64,000 nt of DNA, taken from NCBI GenBank assembly GCA_034666985.1, contig JAXDKS010000001.1, positions 69,236 to 133,235 of the forward strand, written 5' to 3'. Shown here in pieces: positions 42,281 through 51,035 of this stretch. The position numbers and the translations under genes were made by a program. Position 1 is the first letter of the stretch, and every line of letters starts with the position of its first letter. Origin of the DNA: DATARR01 sp034666985. GTDB taxonomy: Bacteria; Acidobacteriota; Thermoanaerobaculia; Multivoradales; UBA5704. Under the pieces are notes generated by a model that saw nothing but the letters and a program-made list of their open reading frames with translations, was not told the DNA's origin and searched no databases.

Positions 42281-44302
42281 TTATTCCGGGGCGGATCTCT
42301 TCAGCCAGGCATCATACTCTTGCCGAATCCTGGAGTCGTCGGATGACAGGGTTAAGGCCTTCTGGAACGCAGCCTGGATCTCTGGCTTGGGCGCACCCAC
42401 GCCGTCGAGAGCTCTAGCCAAGCTGAACCAGGCCCCCGCTTGGCGTTGCGGATCCTCAGAGAGCTGGAGCGCCTTTCTCAGGAGATCGATTGCCTCTCGA
42501 TACAGCCGGACTCCGATGGCTGGGTCTTCGTCGGTCCCCAACTTGCGAGCCAGCTCGATTTTGGTTTCCGCCAACTCGTAGATCAGACTTGGATCGTCCG
42601 GGCGTATAGAGGATGCCTTGGTAAACAGGTGGTGGGCACCCGCGAAATCCTCGTCCAGCTTCTTACGGATCGCATCCTCAATCGTCTGACGGATGGCCCA
42701 TCGAGGCGATCTGTGTGCGGGGTCCCAGGGAAAGGCGAACTTCTCCAGGAAAGACTCGGCCTCCTGGAGATTCCCATGAGCGGTCACATAACGGCCAATC
42801 GTCAAGACGGGGTCGATAGACTCTCCTCCCGCAGCCTCATAGCGCTCCAGAGCCCGTTCGGCGCGCGGGTAGTCGCCGAGAGACAAGGCGTATTCGATGG
42901 TCTGGGTCGTCAATGCCGCCGAATCAGGAAGCTTTTCGAGGCTACGCTCGAGGTGCTCCAGGGCGGCTTCCTTCTCTCCCGTGGCCCAGAGGTAGGCCGC
43001 CTCTCGCAGAGAGTGAAGCACGAGATAGCGAGGATGGACTGGCAGGATCGCGCGGAAATAGGTTCTCGTCTCGTCGAAGTCGAAGCGGGCGTAAGGAGAT
43101 CCGTTCTGCCGCATGTGGCGCTGGATCTTGGGAATCCCCGAGCCGCGCTTCTCCGCGAGCTTCAACTCTTTCAGGAAATCACCGATCCGGCGGTTGCGGG
43201 CCGGCACCGGGGGGAGTGAAGCGCCAGTCAGGAAATGATCGCGCTGGATGCCTGGCACCGGACCCGGATAACTGATCACTTCCATCCGATCGGGATACAG
43301 ATAAATCTTCACCGGCTCGAAGGGACCGTCATAGCCGCGGTGATAGAAGGCATTGACGAGAGCCTCTTCGACGGCTCCCGAGGGATAGGCGACGCTCCTC
43401 TCAACTTGGGCCTGGTCGCGCACCTTCTGAAGCAACGTCCCGCCCAGGCTGTTGAGATAATTGAGCACAGACACGATCTGTTGTGGGATCGGTCCCCGAA
43501 AAACTCTCTCCTCGATCAGGTCTCCCCCAGCATCATCACCGAACTGAACGACCTCGACTCTGGTTCCGGGAAAGAAGCGGTCGGGATCATTGTTGAAAAA
43601 CAGGAGTCCTACGTTGCGGGGGACCTCATGGGCATTGACCCGCACCACGAGGTTCATCAGGCGCAGGAGCTGGCGGTCATCAATCGGAGGATCGTGATTG
43701 ACGAGATCGCTCTCGATCTCGTTCAAGAATTGTCTGACGAGCGTTGGGGAGAGATCCTCGACGCGCGCCTCCAGGCTTCGGCGATCGTCGAAAGGCACCT
43801 TTGCCGTCAAGGAGAGGAGATTGCGAAGATCGTCTCCCTGGCCCTTGATCGTCTCCGATCCCCGCCGAATCCAGAACTGCAAGGGGCTGCCCTTGACGTT
43901 GAGATTCTCGGGCGCCTGGTAAGGCCGGGTATCCCCCCCGAAGGCCCAGATCACCAGCAGGGGAACGCCTTCGTATTGGACGGGGAAGACGAGGGGCAGG
44001 TAGTCCGGCTCAATCCGCTTGCACGCTCCCCGGATCTCCTTCTGGACCCTGTCGAGGTCCAGATTCCCAAGACCGGCCGGGGGCAGGACGGCACGGCCTC
44101 CCTCTTCCCGGACGCCGAGGATCACGTAGCCGCCTCCCAGATTCAACAGATCGTTGGCGAAGGCGCAGATCGTCCGGACGGTGGAGGCCTTGATCTGCTC
44201 ATCCCAGCCTGCCTTGAATTCGATGCGGTTGCTCTCGATCGACCGGGCGTGGAGCAGGTCGTCGAGGTTCACGGGCAGGCCGTCGAGCTCCACGTGGGTC
44301 AT
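42281..44302 (-). CDS. AlbA/Schlafen-domain DNA-binding protein with C-terminal TPR
   Basis: 673 residues from ATG 44302, whose ATGA overlaps the stop of the BtuF-like gene; the frame upstream is a shadow. The AlbA_2 (Schlafen-like) domain covers about 1-190 (IEFKAGWDEQIKASTVRTICAFANDLLNLGGGYVILGVREEGG). A HATPase-like region follows (YPSGAVEEALVNAFYHRGYDG, then KRGSGIPKIQRHMRQNG), as in COG2865 transcription-regulator-like proteins. From about 450 there are tetratricopeptide-type helices (AAYLWATGEKEAALEHLERSLEKLP). Such proteins act as transcriptional regulators or defence factors. It is translationally coupled to the upstream gene; a terminator ends the unit. Confidence 0.85.
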   Translation of the reverse strand: MTHVELDGLPVNLDDLLHARSIESNRIEFKAGWDEQIKASTVRTICAFANDLLNLGGGYVILGVREEGGRAVLPPAGLGNLDLDRVQKEIRGACKRIEPDYLPLVFPVQYEGVPLLVIWAFGGDTRPYQAPENLNVKGSPLQFWIRRGSETIKGQGDDLRNLLSLTAKVPFDDRRSLEARVEDLSPTLVRQFLNEIESDLVNHDPPIDDRQLLRLMNLVVRVNAHEVPRNVGLLFFNNDPDRFFPGTRVEVVQFGDDAGGDLIEERVFRGPIPQQIVSVLNYLNSLGGTLLQKVRDQAQVERSVAYPSGAVEEALVNAFYHRGYDGPFEPVKIYLYPDRMEVISYPGPVPGIQRDHFLTGASLPPVPARNRRIGDFLKELKLAEKRGSGIPKIQRHMRQNGSPYARFDFDETRTYFRAILPVHPRYLVLHSLREAAYLWATGEKEAALEHLERSLEKLPDSAALTTQTIEYALSLGDYPRAERALERYEAAGGESIDPVLTIGRYVTAHGNLQEAESFLEKFAFPWDPAHRSPRWAIRQTIEDAIRKKLDEDFAGAHHLFTKASSIRPDDPSLIYELAETKIELARKLGTDEDPAIGVRLYREAIDLLRKALQLSEDPQRQAGAWFSLARALDGVGAPKPEIQAAFQKALTLSSDDSRIRQEYDAWLKRSAPE

Positions 44303-45189
44303 GGCGAGACCTTGGGGAGCTCCCCATGGAAGATCGCCGCCAGGCGCTCGATGCCTTCCACCAGGCGGGGGCCAGGCCGGCTGAAGCAGCCGTTGGCGTC
44401 CACGGGGTGGACGCGGCCTTCGCGGACGGCGCGGAGGGTATTCCATTCGGGACGATCGGCAATGGTCTCGATCTGGGCCTGGGCTCCGGCCTCGTCGAAG
44501 CCGCAGGGCATGACGACGATGACGTCCGGGTCCGCTTCAGCGACCCGCTCCCAGGTGAGGCGCGCGGAATGATCGCCCGGCTTGGCGATGACGTCTTCGC
44601 CGCCCGCGAGGGCGATCATCTCCGGCACCCAGTGGCCGCCCGCGAAGGGTGGATCGAGCCATTCCAGGGCCAGCACCCGCGGGCGAGGCTTGCCGGCGAT
44701 CCCTGCGACGGTGTGGCGGACGACGTCCAGCCGCACCTGGAGGTTCTCGAGCAGGACCTCGGCCCGGTCGAGACGGCCGGTGATCTCACCCACCCGGTGG
44801 ACGTCCGCGAAGACGTCGGCCAGCGACTTGGGGTCGAGGGAGACCACCTCGGGACAGCGGGCGAGGGGGCGGATGGCGCCGTCCACCTGCTCCGTCGACA
44901 CGGCGCAGACGGGGCAGAGCTGCTGGGTGACGATGACGTCCGGGTCGAGCTCGGCGATGCGCGCCTCGTCCAGCGTGTAGAGGCTCGCGCCGCTGCCCAC
45001 CTGGGCAGAGACGGCGGCATCCACCTCGGCGGCGGTCATCCCGGGGGTGAGCGCGCTGCCGGTGAGGATGGGCCGCGTCCGCGCCGCCTCGGGGTAGTCG
45101 CACTCGTGGCTCACGCCGACCACCAGCTCGCCGGCGCCCAGCGCGAAGAGGATTTCCGTGCCGTTGGGGACGAGGGAGACGATCCGCAT
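44299..45189 (-). CDS. BtuF-like cobalamin-binding protein
   Basis: 296 residues from ATG 45189. The fold is that of class III substrate-binding proteins: MRIVSLVPNGTEILFALGAGELVVGVSHECDYPEAA, VIVTQQLCPVCAVS, VISLDPKSL and an interdomain helix. No signal peptide is visible, whereas typical BtuF proteins are exported; cytosolic forms of this family occur in bacteria that use cobalamin-related ligands. The AlbA/TPR gene overlaps its stop by 4 bases, so it may supply a sensing function, although that is inference. Confidence 0.82.
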   Translation of the reverse strand: MRIVSLVPNGTEILFALGAGELVVGVSHECDYPEAARTRPILTGSALTPGMTAAEVDAAVSAQVGSGASLYTLDEARIAELDPDVIVTQQLCPVCAVSTEQVDGAIRPLARCPEVVSLDPKSLADVFADVHRVGEITGRLDRAEVLLENLQVRLDVVRHTVAGIAGKPRPRVLALEWLDPPFAGGHWVPEMIALAGGEDVIAKPGDHSARLTWERVAEADPDVIVVMPCGFDEAGAQAQIETIADRPEWNTLRAVREGRVHPVDANGCFSRPGPRLVEGIERLAAIFHGELPKVSP

Positions 45190-45295
45190 GCGGGGGAGTC
45201 TATCGGACGGGAGGCCCGCAGGGGTTAGAATCCCCGGGTTCCTGCAACCGCTACCCCATCGACGACCCCCTTCGGGATCGACAAAGGAGAACGAG

Positions 45296-45901
45296 ATGAG
45301 AAGACTCTTCGGTTCGACCGCCCTGCTGGCGCTCGCCCTCATGCTGGCCGTGCCGGCCCTCGCCCAGGACAAGGCCATGGAGAAGAAGGCGGAGGCCAAG
45401 CCCGCTGCCACCGCCACGGGGACCGCCGCCACCGGCGGCGTCAAGGCCGAGATCGTGCGTTCGATCGACGACGCGCAGAAGAAGCTCGTGGCCCTCGCCG
45501 AGGCCATGCCGGCCGAGAAGTACACCTGGCGCCCGGGCGAGGGCGTGCGCTCCGTGGGCGAGGTCTTCGCTCACGTGTCGGGTGCCAACTACTTCATCCC
45601 CACCCTCTGGGGCGCCAAGCCGCCGGCGGGCGTCGACCCCCGTGGCTTCGACAAGGAGGCGGGCGACAAGGCTAAGACGATCGACACCCTCAAGAAATCC
45701 TTCGACTCGGTGAAGCAGGCGATCGCGGCCGTGCCCGACGCGGAGCTCGGCAAGACCGTCAAGATCTTCGACCACGACGGCACCGTCCGCGACGTCCTCC
45801 TCATCATCGCCACCCACGCCCACGAGCACCTCGGCCAGTCGATCGCCTACGCGCGGACGAACGGCGTGGTGCCGCCTTGGAGCCAGAAGGGCGGGCAGTA
45901 G
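45296..45901 (+). CDS. secreted DinB-family protein
   Basis: 201 residues from ATG 45296 with AAAGGAG upstream; the earlier in-frame starts read into an intergenic region. The signal peptide is MRRLFGSTALLALALMLAVPALAQ. The mature region is a four-helix DinB-like bundle: EIVRSIDDAQKKLVALAEAMPAEKYTWRPGEGVRSVGEVFAHVSGANYF with the first metal His, and HDGTVRDVLLIIATHAHEHLGQSIAYAR with the second pair. DinB folds bind metal and serve in thiol-transfer or unknown reactions; the exported form is common in acidobacteria. Confidence 0.87.
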   Translation: MRRLFGSTALLALALMLAVPALAQDKAMEKKAEAKPAATATGTAATGGVKAEIVRSIDDAQKKLVALAEAMPAEKYTWRPGEGVRSVGEVFAHVSGANYFIPTLWGAKPPAGVDPRGFDKEAGDKAKTIDTLKKSFDSVKQAIAAVPDAELGKTVKIFDHDGTVRDVLLIIATHAHEHLGQSIAYARTNGVVPPWSQKGGQ

Positions 45902-45962
45902 CCCTCATCACCCCGGCCCAGGGGGGTGTCCACCCGGCACAACTCTCGCAATCCCCCCGCGC

Positions 45963-46673
45963 ATGGCGGACCTGCGCGTGAAAGTGATGTCCTACAACGT
46001 GGGGGGGCACGGCGCCCGGTGGAGTCGCAGCTATCTCGATCGGATCGCCCGCGCCATCGCCGAGGCCGGGGCGGACGTGGTGGGGCTTCAGGAGGTCCAC
46101 CGCGGCACCCGGCACTCGCGGCTCGAGGATCAGGCCGAGGCTCTGGGCCGGCTCACCGGGATGTCGGTCGAGTTCGGCAAGAGCTTCGAGCTGGGGTCCG
46201 GCGAGTTCGGCAACGCCCTGCTCACCACCGGCGAGGTGCGGTCCACCCAGGTCCATCCCCTGCCCGGGCCGGGCGAGCCCCGCACCCTCCTCCATTCACG
46301 GATCTCCCTGGCGACGGGGGAGATCGACTTCTTCGTCACCCACCTCGCCGCCTGGAGCCGCTGGGGACGGTCGGCACGGAGTGTGCAGATCCAGGGTCTC
46401 GTCGAGCGGTTGCGGCAGCATGAGGGGCCTTTCGTCCTGGTAGGGGACTTGAATGCGCCTCCGGGCGCTCCCGAAATCGGGAACCTGATGGCCGCCGAGC
46501 TGTTCCGGATGTGCGGCGACGACATCGCCTGCACCCACCGGTACATGCGCCAGCGAATCGATTACGTCTTCGCCGATCCCGGCTGGACGACCGATTCCTA
46601 CCAGGTGATCCGGTCCGGGCCGTCCGACCACTGGCCCGTGCTGGTGGAGCTGCACCGACAATCCCAGCATTGA
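45963..46673 (+). CDS. endonuclease/exonuclease/phosphatase family protein
   Basis: 236 residues. The start MADLRVKVMSYNVGGHGARWSRSYLDRIARAIAEAGADVVGLQEVHRG carries N and E of the active site; VTHLAAW, VLVGDLNAPPG and the terminal YQVIRSGPSDHWPVLVEL supply the D-x-N and catalytic SDH motifs. It is a DNase I/ExoIII-like fold phosphodiesterase with unknown substrate. No signal peptide. It precedes the two cardiolipin-synthase-like genes in the same direction; the adjacency suggests nucleic acid or lipid phosphodiester processing. Confidence 0.9.
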   Translation: MADLRVKVMSYNVGGHGARWSRSYLDRIARAIAEAGADVVGLQEVHRGTRHSRLEDQAEALGRLTGMSVEFGKSFELGSGEFGNALLTTGEVRSTQVHPLPGPGEPRTLLHSRISLATGEIDFFVTHLAAWSRWGRSARSVQIQGLVERLRQHEGPFVLVGDLNAPPGAPEIGNLMAAELFRMCGDDIACTHRYMRQRIDYVFADPGWTTDSYQVIRSGPSDHWPVLVELHRQSQH

Positions 46674-46711
46674 CGCCGGGCCATTCTGGTGCCGGCGGGG
46701 AGGAGGTTCCG

Positions 46712-48085
46712 ATGAGCGTCCCCCTGAGGCCCAAGGCCGAGGAACAGGCGAAACAGAAGGATCCGGAGAAATCCAGGAAGACGAAGAGCGGCAAGCTGCC
46801 GATGTTCCGCGGCCGCACGGTCGAGGTCTCCTTCGCCGCCGCCACGCTCTACCTGTTCCTCATCCTCTTCCTGATGGTCCTGCTGTGGTCCACCCAGCGG
46901 GAGCATCAGTCTCACGTCCGGGTGCCGGACATCGCGAAATTCGAGGAGGCCCTGCCCTCCATCGCCTTTCTCACCGGCTCGGCGATCCTGCCCGGCAACC
47001 GCGCCCGGGTGCTGCAGAATGGCGACGAATTCTTTCCGCCCCTCTTCGCCGACATCGACAAGGCGCGGCAGAGCATCCATCTCGAGACCTACGTCTGGTG
47101 GAAGGGCGAGGTCTGCAAGCAGATGGCCTATGCCCTGGCCCGCAAGGCCAAAGACGGGGTGGAGGTGCGGGTGACGCTCGACGCCTCCGGCTCCCATCGG
47201 GGGGACGACGAGCTGTTCGACATGATGAAGGAGAACGGCGTCAAGATCGCCCTCTACCACCCCGTGCGCTTCGCGGACCTGGGGCTCGTCAACCAGCGCA
47301 CCCATCGCAAGATGGTCATCGTCGACAGCCGGGTGGCCTACGTCTTCGGCCACGGTATCGCCGAGGAATGGACGGGCCACGGCCAGGACGAGAAGCACTG
47401 GAGGGATACCGGCGTGCGCCTGGAGGGACCGATCGTCAATTCCGTCCAGGCGGTGTTCGCCGAGAATTGGGTGGACACCACCGCCGAGGTGCTGATCGGC
47501 GACAAGTATTTTCCCGTGCAGCCTTCCGTGGGACCGGTGCGGGCCCACATGACGGCGAGCGCGCCCCACGGCGGCGTCTCCAACATGGAGCTGCTCGACA
47601 AGATGGCGATCGCCTCGGCGCGCAAGCGGCTGGTCATTCAAAACCCTTATTTCATCCCCGATCAGGAGCTGGTGGACCTCCTGGCCCAGGCCGTGCGGCG
47701 CGGCGTCGACGTGCGCCTGATGGTCCCCGGACCGGTGACGGACAGCTCCGTCGTCCGCCACGCCGGCCACCGGCACATCGCCCAGCTCCTCGAAAAAGGG
47801 ATCAAGATCTTCGAGTATCAGCGCACCCTCTCGCATCAGAAGATCATGATCGTGGACGGCGTCTGGTCCCTGGTGGGCTCCACCAACTTCGACGACCGGT
47901 CGCTTGACATCAACGACGAGGCCAGCGTGGGATTGATCGATCCCAGCGTGGCCGCCGATCTCGAAGCGGCGTTCGCCCGCGACCTGCGGGACTGCAAGCA
48001 GCTCGACGCCGCGGGCTGGGACCATCGCCCGCTCTGGCACAAGGCGGTGGACCGGTTGTCCTATATGCTCAACGAGCAGCTCTGA
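46712..48085 (+). CDS. cls: cardiolipin synthase-like PLD protein (first paralogue)
   Basis: 457 residues from ATG 46712 with GGAGG upstream. A basic cytosolic N-terminus leads to one membrane helix (TLYLFLILFLMVLLWS). Two phospholipase D HKD motifs are intact: THRKMVIVD (about 195) and SHQKIMIVD (about 377), each followed by the downstream Gly-Ser/Asn residues GSTNFDDRS. Two such domains build one active site that transfers phosphatidyl groups to form cardiolipin. A near-duplicate follows after 18 bases. Confidence 0.9.
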   Translation: MSVPLRPKAEEQAKQKDPEKSRKTKSGKLPMFRGRTVEVSFAAATLYLFLILFLMVLLWSTQREHQSHVRVPDIAKFEEALPSIAFLTGSAILPGNRARVLQNGDEFFPPLFADIDKARQSIHLETYVWWKGEVCKQMAYALARKAKDGVEVRVTLDASGSHRGDDELFDMMKENGVKIALYHPVRFADLGLVNQRTHRKMVIVDSRVAYVFGHGIAEEWTGHGQDEKHWRDTGVRLEGPIVNSVQAVFAENWVDTTAEVLIGDKYFPVQPSVGPVRAHMTASAPHGGVSNMELLDKMAIASARKRLVIQNPYFIPDQELVDLLAQAVRRGVDVRLMVPGPVTDSSVVRHAGHRHIAQLLEKGIKIFEYQRTLSHQKIMIVDGVWSLVGSTNFDDRSLDINDEASVGLIDPSVAADLEAAFARDLRDCKQLDAAGWDHRPLWHKAVDRLSYMLNEQL

Positions 48086-48103
48086 CTTGACTTCGGCAAA
48101 ATC

Positions 48104-49375
48104 ATGATGACCCTTCCCATCTGGCTTTTCGTGTCGATGGCGCTCGTCATCCTCATCCTGGGGACGATGCTGTGGACCAACCTGCGCGAGCGCACCTTCC
48201 GCGTCACCGTGCCCGACATCAACTCTTTCGAGGAGGCGTTGCCGTCGGTCGCCGGCATGACCAAGGCGATCATCATCCCCGACAACAAGGTGGACGTGCT
48301 GCAGAACGGCGACGAGCTCTACCCGGCGCTCCTCGAATCGATCGCGGCGGCAAAAGAGACGATCCACTTCGAGACCTACGTCTGGTGGAAGGGCGACATC
48401 TGCGCCACCCTGGCCGAGGCTTTCGCCAGACGGGCGCGGGAGGGGATCGAGGTGCGGCTCATGATCGATGCCCTCGGCTCCCTGAAAATGGACAAGAAGC
48501 TGTACGAGCTGATGAAGAACGCCGGTTGCAAGGTGACCCGCTATCACCCCATCCGGCTCGTGGACCTGGGGCAGCTCAACAAGCGGACGCACCGCAAGCT
48601 CGCCATCTTCGACGGCCGGATGGCTTACGTCTTCGGCCACGGCGTCGCCAAAGAGTGGGTGGGACACGGCCAGGACAAGGATCACTGGCGCGACACCGGC
48701 GTGCGGCTCCAGGGGCCGATCGTCAACGCCGTGCAGGGGGTTTTCGCGCAGCACTGGGTGGAGGAGACGAAGGAGGTGCTGGTGGGGGAGCAGTACTTCC
48801 CCCATCTGGGCAAGGCGGGGGAGAGCCGGGTCCACGTGCTGGCCGGAGCGCCTCTGGGCGGCGTGTCGGACCTGGAGCTGATGTTCAAGATGGGCATCGC
48901 CGCGGTCCAGAAGGAGCTGATGATTCAAAATCCCTACTTCATCCCCGACGAGCAGACGGTCAAGCTCCTGAAGCGGGCCGTGCGCCGCGGCGTGGAAGTG
49001 AAGCTGATGATTCCCGGCTCCGTCACCGACAGCGCCATCGTCCGCCACGCCGGGCACCGCCACTTCGAGGAGCTGCTCGAGAGCGGCGTCCGCATCTTCG
49101 AGTTCCAGCGCACCCTCATCCATCAGAAGATCATGATCATCGACGGCCTCTGGTCGCACGTCGGCTCGACGAACTTCGACTCCCGCTCCTTCGACATCAA
49201 CGAGGAGGCCGGCGTGGGAATCATCGACACGGGTGTGGCGGCCGAGCTCAAGGAGGCCTTCGAGGATGACATGAAGGCCTGCGTCGAGCTGACGCCGGCG
49301 AAGTGGAAAGGGCGGTGCACCTGGTGGCACCGCAGCGTCGACCGGCTGTGCTACATGCTGAGCTGGCAGTTGTGA
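48104..49375 (+). CDS. cls: cardiolipin synthase-like PLD protein (second paralogue)
   Basis: 423 residues. The N-terminus is a membrane helix (LPIWLFVSMALVILILGTMLW). HKD motifs are THRKLAIFDG and IHQKIMIIDG, with GSTNFDSRS after the second. It is about two-thirds identical in arrangement to the upstream paralogue, sharing runs such as ETYVWWKG and HAGHRH, so the pair arose by tandem duplication. Shine-Dalgarno is poor and the stop of the first copy is only 18 bases upstream, suggesting coupled translation. Confidence 0.9.
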   Translation: MMTLPIWLFVSMALVILILGTMLWTNLRERTFRVTVPDINSFEEALPSVAGMTKAIIIPDNKVDVLQNGDELYPALLESIAAAKETIHFETYVWWKGDICATLAEAFARRAREGIEVRLMIDALGSLKMDKKLYELMKNAGCKVTRYHPIRLVDLGQLNKRTHRKLAIFDGRMAYVFGHGVAKEWVGHGQDKDHWRDTGVRLQGPIVNAVQGVFAQHWVEETKEVLVGEQYFPHLGKAGESRVHVLAGAPLGGVSDLELMFKMGIAAVQKELMIQNPYFIPDEQTVKLLKRAVRRGVEVKLMIPGSVTDSAIVRHAGHRHFEELLESGVRIFEFQRTLIHQKIMIIDGLWSHVGSTNFDSRSFDINEEAGVGIIDTGVAAELKEAFEDDMKACVELTPAKWKGRCTWWHRSVDRLCYMLSWQL

Positions 49376-49411
49376 GCTGACAGCTATAAAAGGATATATG
49401 ATTCAACCGTC

Positions 49412-49984
49412 ATGCCTTGGATTCGCACCGTCCCTTCCGGCGAGGCCGAGGGCCTCCTGAAGCAGATCTACGACGAAGCCGTCGAGCGCGCCGGCAAGGT
49501 GTTCAACGTCGTCAGCCTCCAGAGCCTGCGGCCGGACGTGCTGCAGGCCGGGCTCGATCTGTACAAGGCGCTGATGCTCTCCGACCGCAGCCCTCTCTCT
49601 CGCGGCCAGCGGGAGATGATCGCCGTCGCCGTCTCCCGCGCCAACGACTGCCACTACTGAATCGACGCCCACGCCGACGACCTCCGTGCCGAGGTCGCAA
49701 ATCAGGGTGAGAGAGGCGAGGCGCTGGTCGCCGCCATGAAGGAGGGATATGAGGCGGCTCCCCCGGCGGCGGAGCTCTCCCCGGCGGACCGGGCCATGCT
49801 CGACTTCGCCATCAAGCTCACCCGCGAGCCCCGCGCCATGACCCGGGACGACGTGGACCTCCTCCGCGCCGCCGGCTTCAGCGACACGGCGATCCACGAC
49901 GTCGTTCAGATCACGGGATTGTTCGCCTATTACAACCGGCTGGCGGACGGGCTCGGGATCGATCCCGAGCCGTCCGCCGGGTGA
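49412..49984 (+). CDS. AhpD-like/peroxidase-related protein, probable selenoprotein (in-frame TGA)
   Basis: One continuous frame of 190 codons is interrupted only by a TGA at 49658-49660. Before it the frame codes SRGQREMIAVAVSRANDCHY; after it comes IDAHADDLRAEVANQGERG and AMLDFAIKLTREPRAMTRDD. This is the TIGR01926 peroxidase-related (AhpD/CMD) family with its CxxC redox motif (NDCHYC-x3-H). The TGA stands exactly at the second cysteine, giving C-H-Y-U. A hairpin resembling a bacterial SECIS starts 17 bases after it. Selenocysteine insertion is therefore likely; a nonsense mutation or sequencing error is the alternative. It would act as a thiol/selenol-dependent peroxide-related enzyme. Confidence 0.75.
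49678..49697 (+). promoter_or_regulatory. bSECIS-like hairpin after the in-frame TGA
   Basis: CGACCTC and GAGGTCG form a perfect 7-bp stem with the loop CGTGCC. It begins 17 bases after the TGA. The loop begins 24 bases after it and has G at position 2, as expected for a bacterial SECIS (stem-loop with G in the first two loop positions, within about 16-37 bases). Not folded computationally. Confidence 0.6.
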
Positions 49985-49994
49985 GCGGGGATGC

Positions 49995-50972
49995 CTACCG
50001 TCCGCCTTCGACGTGGACGCGCGCGGAGAGCTCCTTCTGGGTGCCGCCCTGGGTGAAGCGGATCTTCACCGTGTGGGTCTCGCGCGGCTTGGGGTTGTCC
50101 AGCGTGGCGAAGGCGGCGCTCTTCGCGAAGCGGGCCGCGATCTGGTTGCCCACGAGGCGGACGTCCGACGGCGCCAGGGGATCGGCGCTCGTCTTGTCGC
50201 CCACCAGGCGGACGGTGGCGAGGTCCACGTCCTTGAGGCCCGGGCCGCGCAGGAAGGCGTGGACGAAGCCGGAGCTGTGAGCCCAATTCACGTTCCAGTC
50301 GTCGGGATCGAGATCGAGACGCAACTCGCCGCTGCCCTGACCCGGACCGCCGCTGCCATCGTCGGGACCGACGATCCGGATCTGGTCCGTGAGCTGCTTG
50401 TGATCGCTGCCGACGTCGAAGCTCAGGGTCACCGTGGCCCGGTCGCCGCGCTTGGGCGCGGTGAGGAGGCCGATGGCGTCGGACTTGGAGAAGCTGGCCA
50501 CGAGCTGTCCGCCGGCGATGCGGGCCGAACGCGGCGAGATCGGGCCGCCCTGGTCGGAGGCCAGCTTCACCGAGGCGAGCACGATCTTGCTCGCGTCGGT
50601 GCCGCGGACGAACGCCTGGACGAGGCCTTCGGCATGCGCCCAGTTCGTGTTCCACTCGTCGGGCTGGATCTGGAGCTGCAGGTCGGCCCCCCGGCCGCCG
50701 TTGCCGTTCCCGCCATTGCCGTTGCCATTCCCATTGCCGCCGTTCCCATGACCGTTGCCGTTGCCGTTTCCACCGCGATCCGCGGCCACCGTCGTGGACT
50801 CCGCCGTCGCGCTCGCCGGCGCCGCCTGTCCATCGGCGCTGGTGACCGCGGCCGTCTTGGACTGAAGGGCCGGCTCGGTGGGGCTGTGCCCGCCGTTCTG
50901 GCAGCCGAAGGCGAGGAAGGGAAGGGCGACGAGCAGGACGTGAAGAGGACGAACGGAAAGTCTAGGGCCCAT
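49995..50972 (-). CDS. secreted Gly/Asn-rich protein with duplicated domain
   Basis: 325 residues from ATG 50972 with GGAGG upstream. A lipobox-like LVALPFLAFGC gives a lipoprotein signal (Cys at about 24). Residues about 70-95 are a Gly-Asn-rich linker (GGNGNGNGHGNGGNGNG). Two homologous domains follow: LQLQIQPDEWNTNWAHAEGLVQAFVRG ... LASDQGGPISPRSARIAGGQLVASFSKSDAIGLL, and LRLDLDPDDWNVNWAHSSGFVHAFLRG ... DPLAPSDVRLVGNQIAARFAKSAAFATL. Function is unknown; the paired beta domains and linker suggest a surface-exposed spacer. Confidence 0.72.
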   Translation of the reverse strand: MGPRLSVRPLHVLLVALPFLAFGCQNGGHSPTEPALQSKTAAVTSADGQAAPASATAESTTVAADRGGNGNGNGHGNGGNGNGNGNGGNGNGGRGADLQLQIQPDEWNTNWAHAEGLVQAFVRGTDASKIVLASVKLASDQGGPISPRSARIAGGQLVASFSKSDAIGLLTAPKRGDRATVTLSFDVGSDHKQLTDQIRIVGPDDGSGGPGQGSGELRLDLDPDDWNVNWAHSSGFVHAFLRGPGLKDVDLATVRLVGDKTSADPLAPSDVRLVGNQIAARFAKSAAFATLDNPKPRETHTVKIRFTQGGTQKELSARVHVEGGR

Positions 50973-51035
50973 GGCAGTCCTCCAGGAAGATTGATGGAAA
51001 TGCAAGTATAGCTATGTATCTGGAGAACGCAAGCC

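Noticed and set aside
49412..49660. Separate 82-codon gene ending at the TGA, with a second gene starting at ATG 49736
   Set aside because: Both halves belong to one family in one frame, so the TGA is treated as selenocysteine or as a single nonsense change rather than as two genes.
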